From positions 558,001-622,000 of the forward strand of contig WOFQ01000004.1 of NCBI GenBank assembly GCA_012184525.1: DNA of 64,000 nt, given 5' to 3'. The stretch's first letter is position 1; each line of letters opens with the position of its first letter. A program made the translations under genes and the position numbers. Positions 20,091 to 31,592 of the stretch are shown here, one piece after another. Below the pieces are notes generated by a model, which saw only the letters and a list, made by a program, of their open reading frames with translations, made no database searches and was not told where the DNA came from. Origin of the DNA: Xenoacremonium recifei (lineage: Eukaryota > Ascomycota > Sordariomycetes > Hypocreales > Nectriaceae).

Positions 20091-22919
20091 AACGAATGAC
20101 GATAGCCGGGAGACTGCTCCTGTGATAACGAGTGATATTGCTAAACAATACAGACAGCCGCAAAGCGAGCGACGGGGTTGATGGCGTGAAGCCTGAACAG
20201 AAGGTGATGCGGTAGAAGAATCCCAGGAATGGATATTGGGGTTGGGATGTGGTTGTTTTGGACAGAAAAGGAAAGGGTAAACAAGCACGGGGCAGGAAAC
20301 CTAGGAAACGCAGGAGAGAAATGCTCCTTCCTGTTGTGCGGTAACACAAGGTCAGGTGCTAGATCCTGAGAGAACGTACGGAGTACGACTCTGTACTCCC
20401 CTATTGCCCAGTGTAGGGGCAGCCAATGAGAGGCTACGAATGTGGCTACTATAGGTTGATACAGAGACCTCGAGGATGTACCAAGACGAATGCAACTGTA
20501 TTCCGGTGATTGATCGCCCAAACTCAATTGAACGCCCCTTTGAATGCAAAAACAGAAAAGAAGCTCGTGATGGGCGAGTGTTGAGCCACCACGAAGCCAC
20601 GCTCGCTTCCACGCGGTTAGAGGGAGTGGAACTCAACTCTCTATTGTCACCAACAACTGGAGCCCGTCGAAGTCAGATTAGGCTCTGTGCATGTGCCACG
20701 CAAGGGAGCACTGGACGGGAAATGCAGAGGGAGAAGAGTGGCAGAGCTGGGAACTAGGGTCGACACTAGCACGAGCCAGGGCCCGGGTGATGTGCAAGCC
20801 CATCACACAAGCCAGCAGTTCGGGGGACCTGACGGGAGGCCAAGAGGAGGCCAAGGGGAGGCCTTTCTCCTGCTTGGCTCAGAAATCCAACCCGAAGCTG
20901 GTAGACTAGGCTCTAGCCGTGTCCGTGTGTGAGACGGGAGACTCGACACCCAACCGCCTGGTTCAGGGCCAGATCCAGATTCCAGTTGCAGACATGACTG
21001 AAGACTTCGACCGGTCGCTCACGAGGCGTTCCTGAATACTAATCAAGCCGATGCCATCACACGCTAACAACAGGAGGGCGGCTTCGTTCGGCGGTGAAAG
21101 AGGGGCCTTCTAGATACATACTGGCGCAGGCGCACGGCGATGCATCACACGGCAGACGGCTTGCATTGTTCACACGAGACCAGCCAGTCATGAAGATCAG
21201 CGGCTGAGACGGTGGGGGAGGACGAGGGGAGACAGCGTCGCGGCGAACGAGAGCACAGCTCGAGATTAGAGTCTGCAGGACCAACAACTCGGCCGGAATA
21301 CTTACTCACTGCGCACCATCCGGAGCACTTTGGACGGGGAGATGCAAACTCGCGAGTCATGCGGGGTGGTTGGCTTCATGCTTGACTCCTCCGCACCAGG
21401 GCAATGCGAGCAACCATGGACCGTCAGTGACAGCCTCCTCCTGCTGTCTGAGAGCCTCCTGTCTGACCCATCAGCTCGGGCGCCCGCGTGCTCCTGATAC
21501 GGCTACGGGCCGAACACGACCTACAAGTATGTATGCTCCAGCTTTTCCAATGTCCCAAATTTGCCAAACCCACAGCGTCTTGTCCAATCCCGTCCCGCGG
21601 TCCTCGGTCCTGACGGAGGCGCTGCTCGACGAGCCCAACAACCGTCTGGCTCTAGGAGCGACTTGCCACCAGCGGCTCGTGGACGTTGCTTCTTCTAGCC
21701 TGGATCGATGAGACAGCAGCGGTGCGGCGGCGTCTGCAGGGCGGGCGAGGACGGGATGGGGGATTGGTTGTTGGGTGCGGCCCAGGGGTTTCGGCGTGGA
21801 GAGAGATCCCTCACCGGCTGCGAGGGGGACGGCAGCGGCGACAAGTGTTGACTGGCCGGTCAGTCTCTGCACTGGCTTGCAATGGCGTGCAATATAGCCT
21901 TCAATATCGGCGGTGATGGCTGGCGGACAAGCGTCTTTGCTGGTGGCACCTCATCGGAGCCAGAGGGCGGCCAAGGAACCAAAGGCAAGCCAGTGCAGTG
22001 CAGTGCTTCCCAAGTGCCAGGGAACAAGCAGGTTCCATCGCTGTACTGACGGGGAGCCGGATGACTGCAAGCCCAGCCGGCTAGTGGCCTCCGGACGCGC
22101 AGCTCCAGCCGCCGCCGCTGGAATCAAGGACAGCCATGGAGCCTGAATCCCATGCCACATTAGCAGCTTCTCGACGAGGAAGTTTTCTCGCCTGTCTAGG
22201 GCGGTGGATCGTGAGACGACGGTTGGCGCGGACGGCTTTCCAGGTTCTGGGTGGGGAGATTGGAGCTTGATTCCCTGCTATGCTATGCTATGCCAATGCC
22301 ATCCCAGGCGGCGCCGCCATTAGATCCCATTCCCAGGCCAGGGACTTTCAGCGCCGCCCCCCATCGGCGGTTCGTCGTCGTCACTGCGTCTTCACTTGAA
22401 AGTCCCTCGAGGGCACGGCATCGGACTGGACAGACTCGAGCACGAGTCGGGCTTTGGCAGTGACTCGACGCCGCTCTCCCCCCTATAGTGGTCGACCTGT
22501 CGCTACCCGCCCACTACCCGGACGACCTTGGCCGGGAACTTGCAGCTAGCAAACAAGGCTATCCCGTCAGGTCGTCGAGGTACCCCCGTACCTTTCTGTA
22601 CCTGCCCCGGACTCTCTCGACGGACTCTCAGATCGTCGTCACTTCTTCGTCCCAACTCACCCATCCCCTACCTTACCAAGCAAACATCCGCGTCTGCGTC
22701 ACTGCCCAGGCCCCTCTCTCTTCTCTCAAGCCGACGATGCCAACCCTCCCGCTCCCGCCCGCGTCCGCCTTCTTCTCTCCAGGACGCTGAGCGTGAGAGC
22801 CTTCCCCGCCCGCCGTTGTAGCCCTGTCGATCTCTCCCCCGGCTTCGCAACGCTTCTTCGCAGACCGATAACTTCGCCCGTGTTCGACCAACTCTGCCAT
22901 TGAAGCCCTGCGTCGGGCC
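20091..22919. promoter_or_regulatory. Long 5' region of the hybrid histidine kinase gene
   Basis: 2.8 kb with no supported gene on either strand. The last 450 bases are C/T-rich on the plus strand and read like an untranslated leader, with a cluster of GTACC motifs around 22578-22602. A short GCTATGCTATGC repeat lies near 22276-22292. Confidence 0.5.
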
Positions 22920-25900
22920 ATGACTTCGTCGCTCAACAGCGTCGGTCTGGTGGATCTACTTCAGAGTGACCCCAGGCCGACGTTTGTTGTGGCCCTCAGC
23001 GACGGTCACGCGCAGGCAACTCCCGAGATCACCTACCAGAACCCGTCCCTCCAAGCCAATTCAACTCTCTCCCGATCTATTACCTCTGCCACCCACGACT
23101 CCGCGCATGCGCCCTTCTGGAACTGGATTACGAGCCGACCACCAACCCAGAGCCCACATGCTGAGCCTCAGCATACACTTCCCTACCTGAATGTTTTCTG
23201 GACTCGAAATGTAGTCCAGGGTCGCTTTGTCGTTATGAGCGGTAACGAAGCACCGCCCTCTTCGGAGCCTCCCCGAAAGATACGAGTTGAGAACAAGGAC
23301 GGGGGTGTTGGACGAATATATCCCCTGAATCCGACCCTAGATTCCCCTGCTTTGGTGTCGCGAAGCAAGTCCGAGAGCAAGACACCAATCCTATATCGAC
23401 CAAATACCGACCCAGGCCTCATGGTCCCGACCTTCGACTCCGAGCTGGAGCCGTTCCTCGACGTGGTGCAGAGTGTGGACTGGGAGTCAACTTCCCTGGG
23501 ACCTATGGACACATGGCCCTCCCAACTACAATCGACTGTCAATCAAGTCATATCCGATTCCCGAGCTATCGCGATCTTCTGGGGACCAGAATCGATCACC
23601 ATATACAACGAGGCCTTCTCAAAGTATTGTGGTGCCAAGCACCCAAGCCTCCTTGGTCACAAAGCCTCAGAGGCCTGGCCTCATCTTAAGGAGCGGCTCG
23701 AAGCCATGAAGGAGGCCCCATTGACCAGTTACAAGAGCTACTCAAAAGTGGAAGACGAAACCAGATTCTTTGTGGATCAAGCTGACGGTTCATCCGAAGA
23801 GACCTACGCCAAATGGTCCATGTCACCTATCATGGAGGACAAGAAGTGTCTAGGCGTCCAATACTCACTTCTCGAAACGACCTCCATGCGACTTTGGGAG
23901 CGTAGGATGAAAATGCTAATCGACCTGGGCGAGACCCTGGTCACGGCGAGAGACGTGAAATCCTATTGGACCAAGACTATCGAAGAGCTCGAGCGCTGGA
24001 GTCCGACATACGACGTACCACTTGCCTTCATCTATTCAGTTGGAGACGATGACGAGACCGGCTCTTCGACCTCGAAACGCGATCGCCCGAAGCGTTGTCG
24101 ATTGGAGGGCTCCCTTGGAGTCCCCGATGGTCATCCTATCGCACCTCGACTTCTGGACCTTCGGGATAGCGACGAAGGCCTCGCTGCTAAGTTCCGCGAG
24201 TCCTTCAAGTCGCCACATCCCCTGTTGCTCCAGACGAAGGACGGCACGCTACCTGAACGTCTCCTTCACGGACTCCAGTGGCGCGGCTTTGGCGACCCCT
24301 GCCAGGCGGCCATCATCTGCCCGATCCGCCCGACTAAGGAGGAAGATGTCATGGGAATCCTGTTTCTGGCCTTGAATCCGCGCCGACCTTATGATAACGA
24401 CTACCGCCAGTTCATCTCCTTACTGAACCAGAAGCTTACTAGCTCGTTGGCCTCGACTGTTCTCCTTGAGGAAGAAACTCGCCGTGGTCGGAACGCCGCC
24501 GAACAGGCCGCCTATGATACTGCCATGTTGAAGGAACGACTCGAGTATCAGACCGAAGAAGCAAAACGATCTACTCAGACCTTTAAGGCTGTTGCTGAGT
24601 TTATTCCGGTCGGAATGTGCTTCGTCGATACGGATGGCAACGTCACGTTCGCCAATGACGCCTGGTATCGCATTACGGGCTATCCCAAAGGTCCAATCGG
24701 CCCCGGAGCCTTGTTGGCCAATGTTATGGAAGAGGATAAGCCCAAGGTGGTCCAGGCATATAAGGATGTCAAGGAGCTCGATGTCGTGACATTCGAGTAC
24801 CGGGTTCCTCATAAGGGCAAAGAAGACGGCCCGAAGTCGCCCAGCCTCGGAGGCATAGATGACCGAGTTGCACGCCACATCCTTGCTTCCACCAAGGCAG
24901 AACGCGCAGAGGACGGCAGCGTCGTTCGCATGTTGACCTGCTTGACCGATGTAACAGTACAGAAAGACGCCGCCGAGGAAGCCATGAGACGGGCCCAGGA
25001 GGCCGAGAATCTCAAGCGCCTAGCCGAGTTCGCGACTGTCGGCATGTACGATATGAGCATGGACGGTCGACTTCTGAGTGCCAACAACTTGTTCTGGGAA
25101 CTGAGTGGACTGGCCAAGGTTGATCTTACCAAGGTCGTAGTCAAGCCGTGGGAGACTTGCGTGGTCGACGAAGATCTCGCCATCCTCGAGAAGAACCTAA
25201 AGCAACTGGAGGAGACGGGACGCCCACAGACGGCCGAGATCCGACTGAAGACAACTTATATTACCCAGGACAGCAGTGGAAACACGTCGGTGGCCTCCAG
25301 ATGGGTTCTCGCCACCTTTATGCCAGTCAAGAGCTCCGACGGTAGCATTCAGTCGTTCACCGGCTGCTTGAGCGATGTCTCACTGCAGAAGTGGCAGCTG
25401 GAGCAAGAGAAGCTGCGCAAGGAAGAGGCTATTGAGTCGAAGCGACAGCAGGAAAACTTCATTGACATGACCTCACATGAGATGCGAAATCCCCTCAGTG
25501 CCATCTTGCACTGCACCGACGCTATTATCGCCTCGCTCTCTCGAGTTCAGGATCTTACGGAGAACCCTGTTCCCCTGACACCTACGCGTACGGACATTCA
25601 TATGCCTGATCGAACTCCCCTGATTGAACGCTCAGACGAAGAAAAGCAGCTGCTCGAAGACAGCATTGAGAACGCCGAAACGATTGTTACGTGCGCACAG
25701 CACCAAAAACGCATCGTCGACGACATTCTCACCATGTCAAAGCTAGACTCAAAGCTGCTGGCCGTGACACCGTGCACCGTCGACCCGATTCAGATTGTCA
25801 ATGATGCGCTGAAGATGTTCGAGGTCGAAGCTCGTCGAGTTGACATTGAGCTTACTTCATACGTTGACAAGTCCTACCTGGACCTCGGTTACGACTTCTT

Positions 25901-27005
25901 GGACTTGGATCCGTCCAGAGTCAAGCAGGTTCTCATCAACTTGCTTACCAACGCCTTGAAGTTTACCAAATCCGGCCAGACTCGCAACGTTACCATTGGC
26001 GTCAAAGGATCCCTGACTCGACCAGGTTCCGACATGACCACGGTCGACTTCATCCCACGTTTCTGCGATGTCTCGGAAGAATATGATCAGCCAGCTTTGC
26101 GGGGACGAACGAACCCGGTGTATCTCTTGTTCGAGGTTAAGGACACAGGACAAGGGCTTACTCCGCAGGAGATGGGCAGCTTGTTCAACAAATTTGTTCA
26201 AGCCAGTGCCAAAACTCATACCAAGTATGGTGGCTCTGGACTGGGTCTGTTCATTTCGCGTCGCTTGACCGAGCTTCAGAACGGTGCAATTGGAGTGTCG
26301 AGCCAGGCTGGTGTCGGCTCAACCTTCGCTTTCTACATCGAATCTTATGTGCCCAGCGAGGAGTCCAGGAACGAGGCCCTTGCTGCTGCCGCCGCAGCCA
26401 AGCTAGTCGCCGGTGCAGATTCGGATGCTGAAACGAAGCGATCTGCAAGCTCCCGCGACAGCCGCTTACAGAAACACCAGAACCCAGGCGGTAACATCCG
26501 TCTGGATGGTATTCTCATTGTGGAGGACAATTTGATCAACCAACAGATCACGCGAAGAGGGCTTACGGACAGAGGATACACAGTCGACGTGGCGAATCAT
26601 GGAATCGAGGCCCTTGAAAAGCTTCAGAAGAGCCAGAACAGCCTCTTTAGGATGAGCAACGGCGATGGTGGAGCAGAAGGATCATCGAGAGCCAGCCCAA
26701 GCCCGCAGCCGATGCCGATCAACCTTGTCCTGATGGATATAGAAATGCCGATTCAGGACGGCTTGACCTGCACTCGACTGATCCGGGAGCTTGAACAAGA
26801 CGGAGAGATCTTCTGCGCGTCGGGAGGACGCATTCCGATTATTGCGGTAACGGCCAATGCTCGCCCCGAGCAGGTGAACGAGGCTAAGCAGGCCGGTTGC
26901 GACGACGTGCTAGTCAAGCCCTACCGTATCCCCGAACTCATTGAGAAGATGCAGGTCGTGGTGAGACGAATGGGAGGTCTTAGCCCGAACTCGCCAGTAC
27001 GTTGA
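22920..27005 (+). CDS. Hybrid histidine kinase with PAS domains and C-terminal receiver
   Basis: Single exon, 1361 residues, no signal peptide or membrane helices, so probably cytosolic. Order of domains: an unusual N terminus (1-180), a PAS-like sensor (about 183-315, LGPMDTWP onward), a GAF-like region (325-520), two PAS domains (about 554-670 and 697-815), then HisKA with the phosphoacceptor His853 in SHEMRNPLS. The HATPase follows, with an N-box near 1011, DTGQGL near 1074 and GGSGLGL near 1103. A receiver runs from ILIVEDN (about 1197) with phosphoacceptor Asp1273 in MDIEMP and Lys in LVKPY near 1331. All residues needed for phosphorelay are visible. It would pass phosphate to an Ypd1-type transfer protein and then to Ssk1/Skn7-type regulators. 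The ligand is unknown, and I cannot assign the fungal group with confidence. Confidence 0.95.
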   Translation: MTSSLNSVGLVDLLQSDPRPTFVVALSDGHAQATPEITYQNPSLQANSTLSRSITSATHDSAHAPFWNWITSRPPTQSPHAEPQHTLPYLNVFWTRNVVQGRFVVMSGNEAPPSSEPPRKIRVENKDGGVGRIYPLNPTLDSPALVSRSKSESKTPILYRPNTDPGLMVPTFDSELEPFLDVVQSVDWESTSLGPMDTWPSQLQSTVNQVISDSRAIAIFWGPESITIYNEAFSKYCGAKHPSLLGHKASEAWPHLKERLEAMKEAPLTSYKSYSKVEDETRFFVDQADGSSEETYAKWSMSPIMEDKKCLGVQYSLLETTSMRLWERRMKMLIDLGETLVTARDVKSYWTKTIEELERWSPTYDVPLAFIYSVGDDDETGSSTSKRDRPKRCRLEGSLGVPDGHPIAPRLLDLRDSDEGLAAKFRESFKSPHPLLLQTKDGTLPERLLHGLQWRGFGDPCQAAIICPIRPTKEEDVMGILFLALNPRRPYDNDYRQFISLLNQKLTSSLASTVLLEEETRRGRNAAEQAAYDTAMLKERLEYQTEEAKRSTQTFKAVAEFIPVGMCFVDTDGNVTFANDAWYRITGYPKGPIGPGALLANVMEEDKPKVVQAYKDVKELDVVTFEYRVPHKGKEDGPKSPSLGGIDDRVARHILASTKAERAEDGSVVRMLTCLTDVTVQKDAAEEAMRRAQEAENLKRLAEFATVGMYDMSMDGRLLSANNLFWELSGLAKVDLTKVVVKPWETCVVDEDLAILEKNLKQLEETGRPQTAEIRLKTTYITQDSSGNTSVASRWVLATFMPVKSSDGSIQSFTGCLSDVSLQKWQLEQEKLRKEEAIESKRQQENFIDMTSHEMRNPLSAILHCTDAIIASLSRVQDLTENPVPLTPTRTDIHMPDRTPLIERSDEEKQLLEDSIENAETIVTCAQHQKRIVDDILTMSKLDSKLLAVTPCTVDPIQIVNDALKMFEVEARRVDIELTSYVDKSYLDLGYDFLDLDPSRVKQVLINLLTNALKFTKSGQTRNVTIGVKGSLTRPGSDMTTVDFIPRFCDVSEEYDQPALRGRTNPVYLLFEVKDTGQGLTPQEMGSLFNKFVQASAKTHTKYGGSGLGLFISRRLTELQNGAIGVSSQAGVGSTFAFYIESYVPSEESRNEALAAAAAAKLVAGADSDAETKRSASSRDSRLQKHQNPGGNIRLDGILIVEDNLINQQITRRGLTDRGYTVDVANHGIEALEKLQKSQNSLFRMSNGDGGAEGSSRASPSPQPMPINLVLMDIEMPIQDGLTCTRLIRELEQDGEIFCASGGRIPIIAVTANARPEQVNEAKQAGCDDVLVKPYRIPELIEKMQVVVRRMGGLSPNSPVR

Positions 27006-28164
27006 TCACGATTTGAAACGGAATAAATGGCTGGACATACAGGCACAGCCCTAGATGACGAACAGCATTGGCATGACCGGCTCCTCGGGTCGGTTTCAAC
27101 GGCCATGGAATGATAGAGAAGAGCGAACCTGGGAGGCGGGCGTCAGGTTACATTGTGCTTTTTACACCAACAAAAGGGGAAGGGAAATGGTTTTCGGTTT
27201 GTTTTGTTTTTCCCGATGGCGGACGGGTTCATGGATCATGACAGGAGAGGCCTCCAGCATCCGGACGGAGTTTCAGGCGTACGGCCGTGACGATCACCAG
27301 GAGAGACACGGATGAGACACCATACATTGGCTTTGATTTGCGAGGCACATATGAACGGGGCGAAGGAAGGGTTCATAGGCTTCGCCGGCGGGACATGGCA
27401 TGGATGGCATCAGCAAGCGAATGTACACATAGCGCAAGTATGCAGACTAAGGGATTAGCACTTGAGCTAGCATTAATGGCATACTAGATTTTTGGCAATT
27501 CTTGGTGTGTGAAGCATTGATTGTGAAGTGATATCGTAGTAGCTAAATACTCCTAAAGGTGAAGCTGATGAAGGAGTAGAGAGCTTCCAGATGCAACCCC
27601 ACCATGGGCCGGGCCGGGACCGGCATTTCGGGAGAAGAAGTGCCGCGAGCAGTTCACTGGAGGTGTTGTAATGATGGAAGAAGAGCGATGTTATTACAGA
27701 GAAATCTCCTGGCTACTCATGACCTCGCCCTAGGGACGGGACAGATAGTCCATGACGCTACAGCTCTCAAGAGCGCTGATAGTCAACGTCGCTCTGAGAT
27801 CACCGCGATCGAATTCCGCCTCGGCAGTGACATCACCAGCTCGACCCCACTACTTACAGCACGATTAGCTGATGCTGAGAAGCTCCCCCGCAATCTCGAC
27901 ATCTACCGTCTCAACCGTCGCAAACTCTCCTCTCCTCCTCCCCTTATCAATCCCTCGCGAAAATCTCCGGCCTGCTGGATGAGCTCATCGCCGCTTCGGA
28001 CCTCTCGCAAAGCAATTCAAGCCCTCGAGTCGCGCATTGTCTCTGCTGCCCCTCGTCTCCAACAAGCTCCTCCAACTCCAACTCCGGTTGCTACCCCGCC
28101 ATCAACCCCGTCGTCGAATCCTCCCCGCGTCTCCAGACGGTGCTTCTCGTCCCAACCGCCCAAG
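27006..28164. other. Intergenic; possible mitochondrial presequence extension at its right end
   Basis: No gene supported from 27006 to 27978. From 27979 an open frame joins the dienelactone hydrolase gene in phase; it encodes an Arg/Ser-rich sequence ending RRCFSSQPPK directly before the annotated start and may be a presequence (see that gene). Confidence 0.5.
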
Positions 28165-29094
28165 ATGTCGACTATGCCTGCGACCGGCGGCCACAGCGTG
28201 GCTTGCTGCAATGTGCCGCCTGTTGTGTCCAAGGGGTACAAGGCCAAGGGCTCGTATGAGGAGATTGGCGGGTACAAGACCTGTGAGTGAGAGTGAGAGG
28301 GCAAGCTCCCAAGTCAGATCATTTCGCTCATGGGAATATACAGATGTCACTGGCCCTGCCGATGCGACCAAGGCCATTGTCGTTGTCTATGATATCTTTG
28401 GCTACTTTGACCAGACGCTGCAGGGCGCTGATATCCTGGCCTTCAGCGATGCGCACCAGAAGTACAAGGTCTACATCCCCGACTGGTTCCAGGGCAACCC
28501 ATGCCCCATTGAGTGGTGAGCAGTTGTCTTTCCAAGACAGCAGTCAATGTTTGCTAATATACGAGAAAAGGTATCCCCCGGACAATGAGGAGAAGCAGAA
28601 GAACCTCGGCAACTTCTTCTCCACGTACCCTCCGCCGAAGATTGCCGGCCTGGTGCCTGGCTACGTCGACGCCGTCAAGGCACACAACTCGACGATCTCG
28701 AAGCTCGGCTTCATTGGTGTAAGACAGACTCGCACCATTATGACCTCCAGCTGACAATCTGTAGTACTGCTGGGGAGGCAAGGTCGTCGCCCTGACCGTC
28801 AAGGCCGACACCAACCCCTTCGCCATCGCCGCCCAGATCCACCCAGCCATGGTCGACGCCACCGATGCCGAGGGTATCACGATCCCCATGATGCTACTTG
28901 CCTCGGGAGAAGAGCCAGAGGAAGAGGTCAAGAAGTTTGAAAACACTCTCACCGGCCCCAAGCACGTTGAGACCTTCAAGGACCAGATCCACGGATGGAT
29001 GGCCGCCCGATCGAACCTCGAGGACCCTCGTGTCAAGGAGGAGTACGAGAGGGGATACAAGACTGTGTTGGAGTTTTTCGGCAAGAACTTTTAA
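28165..29094 (+). CDS. Dienelactone hydrolase family protein
   Basis: Exons 28165-28282, 28344-28515, 28571-28718 and 28765-29094, 255 residues from the start at 28165. The alpha/beta-hydrolase core is visible: VVVYDIFG, the nucleophile elbow GYCWGG with Cys148, and a C-terminal HGW with His222. The usual acid position follows LASGE, where Glu-rich sequence replaces the expected Asp, so the triad is not fully certain. Family members cleave dienelactones in aromatic breakdown, but fungal relatives are mostly uncharacterised hydrolases. An upstream in-frame ATG at 27979 would add 62 residues (Arg- and Ser-rich, no acidic residues except one) ending RRCFSSQ, typical of a mitochondrial presequence, so two products are possible. 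It converges on the phosphopantetheinyl transferase with 114 bp between stop codons. Confidence 0.9.
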
Positions 29095-29208
29095 AAGTAG
29101 CGAGCACTTCTCTGTCGTCGTTATGACTTGAGTGGAGGATGGTCATGACTCGTTTCTTTTGCTCGTATCTATGTATGTACGTCCTGTAGGGAGCGCAGTG
29201 TATCTATG

Positions 29209-30162
29209 TCATATCTCTATCTTGGGGTTGAGGTCTCGCCCTTCTCCGTATGCAATAACCGACTCAATGTCTATCCACTTGAACTCGCTCACCAGAATGC
29301 TCTCGCCTTGATTACCCCTCTTGACTGCTGTAGAAACCATGTATCCCTCCTCTTGGTCCAGCAAGTCAACAAGCCTCACCTCAACGTCCTCTAAACGGCG
29401 TCCCTGGAACCAAATCTCTTGTAGCGCGCTGCCCATCTCCTCAGGCGGCGCAAACCCACGCATCTCCAGCTCGCCCAGCCACGGCGCCAGCAATGCTTCT
29501 CCCGTCATCTTCACATACGCCTCGCGCAGACACCACAACGCATAGAAGTGCCGGAACGCACGATCAAGCGAAGCTTCGTCCTCGGCGGCGACACGCAGGC
29601 TCTTGAGTGCACGAACCTCGGCCACACACAATACATCGGCATGCATGTCCACGAAGGCCGGCCATCCCTCCCGCCGCACGCTCTCGTGATCCCGCACTCT
29701 CCGCTCAGTAGCACACACGACATCCACGCCGACCTGCAGCCCGGGCGGCGGATTCCGCACCGCAAACAGCGCGACCACGCCATTCTGGTGCGAGACGTTG
29801 AAGATCAGCGGCTGCTCGTCGCCGACCAGAAACACGGGCTTGGAGCGGGCGTCGCGAACCGCCGTCGCGGCCGCCCAGGGCACGGCGCAGAAGTAAGCGA
29901 TGGCGAAGCGCTTGAGCAGCGCGGAAGCGAGTGCGACTTTGGCGTCGCGGAGGTGGTAGAAGCGCAGGACTGAGGCGTGGTCTTGCACTGGCAGGAGAGC
30001 AAGGGCGGAGGAGGCCTGGGGGGGGAGTGTCAGCGGGTGTTTGAGACGAAGGGGGAAGAGGATGTGACGGACGGCGGTTGAGAGCTGTTTGGTGGTTGTT
30101 GCGGAGGGCCAGAGCGGGCGGGTATCTAGTGCCCATTGGATTACTTGCGGAGGCTGGGCCAT
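29209..30162 (-). CDS. npgA: 4'-phosphopantetheinyl transferase, Sfp/NpgA type
   Basis: Single exon, 317 residues. It transfers the phosphopantetheine arm of CoA to a Ser of carrier domains in polyketide and non-ribosomal peptide synthases and to the alpha-aminoadipate reductase of lysine synthesis. Visible motifs in order: FNVSHQ at 121-126, GVDVV at 145-149 (Mg/CoA-binding Asp147) and WCLREAYVK at 210-218 (the W-x-x-x-E-A-x-x-K signature with catalytic Glu and Lys). Length and motif spacing match Sfp-type enzymes of filamentous fungi, where one such gene usually serves all secondary-metabolite synthases. The PKS at the right edge of the window would be a natural substrate. Confidence 0.95.
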   Translation of the reverse strand: MAQPPQVIQWALDTRPLWPSATTTKQLSTAVRHILFPLRLKHPLTLPPQASSALALLPVQDHASVLRFYHLRDAKVALASALLKRFAIAYFCAVPWAAATAVRDARSKPVFLVGDEQPLIFNVSHQNGVVALFAVRNPPPGLQVGVDVVCATERRVRDHESVRREGWPAFVDMHADVLCVAEVRALKSLRVAAEDEASLDRAFRHFYALWCLREAYVKMTGEALLAPWLGELEMRGFAPPEEMGSALQEIWFQGRRLEDVEVRLVDLLDQEEGYMVSTAVKRGNQGESILVSEFKWIDIESVIAYGEGRDLNPKIEI

Positions 30163-31256
30163 GGCCTTGGAGGAGGCTATATCACGGTCTGTAATATGGC
30201 TATGAGGAGTGTCGTGTGTGAGATGTGTTTGGAGTTGTGTCGGGAGTGTGTCAGAGCTGGCCGGATCGGAGGTCCGTGAGATCGGAGCGGAGGTGCAGGG
30301 TAGGATGCGGGCATCTTGACCCTCTGCGGGATCGTGTATAAATCAACATCACGCCTCGTTCTACGTCTACTTTCCTTTTCTCCTCTTCAGCCAGCCTTCT
30401 CATGACATCTCAGAAGCTGCACCGCAGTCGAGTCCCCCTTCAACACCTACTCCTGCACGACAACGTCTTCCCATCGCCGGTCCAAGTCTCTCGCCGCGAT
30501 GGCCTCAAGATCCATTCACCGTGCTCCGCTGGAAGGGTCGAGCCACCTTCGGTTCCCCTGAAGCGTAGAAGCAGCTTTTTTTCACTTCAATCTTCCTGCT
30601 GAAGGCGGGGCGCCAGCCTGGAAGCAGTCGAGGATTTTTCTTGCTCGCTTGACCTCTCTCTCCCAGTCACAGGAGAGGGCCAAGGGAGTGCCTTTTTTTT
30701 TTTTGTTACCGCTGGATGTTTATCACAGAGCCTGAGCATCGATGATCCGCCGGCTGAGTCGCGACACGACGGTGTCAGCGCCGCGGCGATGCGAATCTGC
30801 GGAAGCGCTCGTGAGCCCAGTGAAGGGGGCCGTCTCTGCGCCGAGGAAGTTTTCTGCCTGATCCCTGTTTCTTTTGTGGTTGGGTATCGAGATGCCTCGT
30901 TGTGCAATGTGAGACGGCCCGTTATGTATACTCAGCCCATCTTAACGCCGAGTGTTGGGCAACGCCTGAGGATGGCCGATGATCGCCCGCGGATGCTCTG
31001 GTCTCTTCGCGGGAGGCTGGGGGGCTGTGGGATGGACGTCGGGCGGAGGGTTCCCCTGCTGGAGTCTGAACCTTTGCGTGGTGTGGGGGATTGAGGCCTT
31101 GACGGGGATGTGTTGTTCAAGGCCGACTGATATAGACTCACGATATGAGAGAGAGGAGGAGGACATTGAGAGAGCATGACGGTGGGATAATTGTTGGGGA
31201 AGGTGGAATACAGGGCAGCAAAGATGTAATATACAAGATCATGACCAACGAAGCTC
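30163..31256. other. Intergenic, promoter of the phosphopantetheinyl transferase and 3' region of the cupin gene
   Basis: No gene supported. Contains a T-run of about 14 near 30692-30705. Short open frames on the plus strand lack introns or motifs. Confidence 0.5.
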
Positions 31257-31586
31257 TCATTCCCCAATGACATACGTGCATCCCTCCTTGCCAACGACCA
31301 CCTCGTGCACACGGTCAGCCTCAACATCTATCCGCGCCCCAACGCCATACGTCCGCCGCTGGGGATCCTCCTCGTTGGGATACCACAGCGTCAACTCGCC
31401 CTGGACGACGAGATGGGTCGTCAGGGCGGCATGCGAGTGCGGTGAGTAATGCGCGTTGCTGCAAGGACTCAGCTCAGCCATCATCAACCAGGCCAAGAGG
31501 GGGAAGGAAACTCACGGCCGGTCAGTCCACGTGAAGACGTGGCCGAAGCCCCAGGACCGGACTTGCTGCTCGTGGTCGCGGCCCAT
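31257..31586 (-). CDS. Small single-domain cupin protein
   Basis: Exons 31516-31586 and 31257-31458 on the minus strand, 90 residues, with a clean GTGAGT..GCAG intron. The core pattern is a short cupin barrel: HYSPHSHAALTTHLV (metal-ligand type His residues), GELTLWYPNEE, then VEADRVHEVVVG and a GCTYVIGE end. This small His-rich cupin is seen in many fungi and bacteria, but no substrate is known to me. The start at 31586 has a strong context (CCGCCATGG), and the leader carries a repeated ATCACC run. It diverges from phospholipase C. Confidence 0.85.
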
Positions 31587-31592
31587 GGCGGT

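Noticed and set aside
19852..20349. 165-codon minus-strand frame over the start of the hypothetical gene
   Set aside because: It is out of frame with the Cys/His-ordered protein and has no ordered motif itself.
27604..27978. Longest possible N-terminal extension of the dienelactone hydrolase
   Set aside because: Sequence before 27979 is neither presequence-like nor domain-like; only the segment from 27979 has targeting character.
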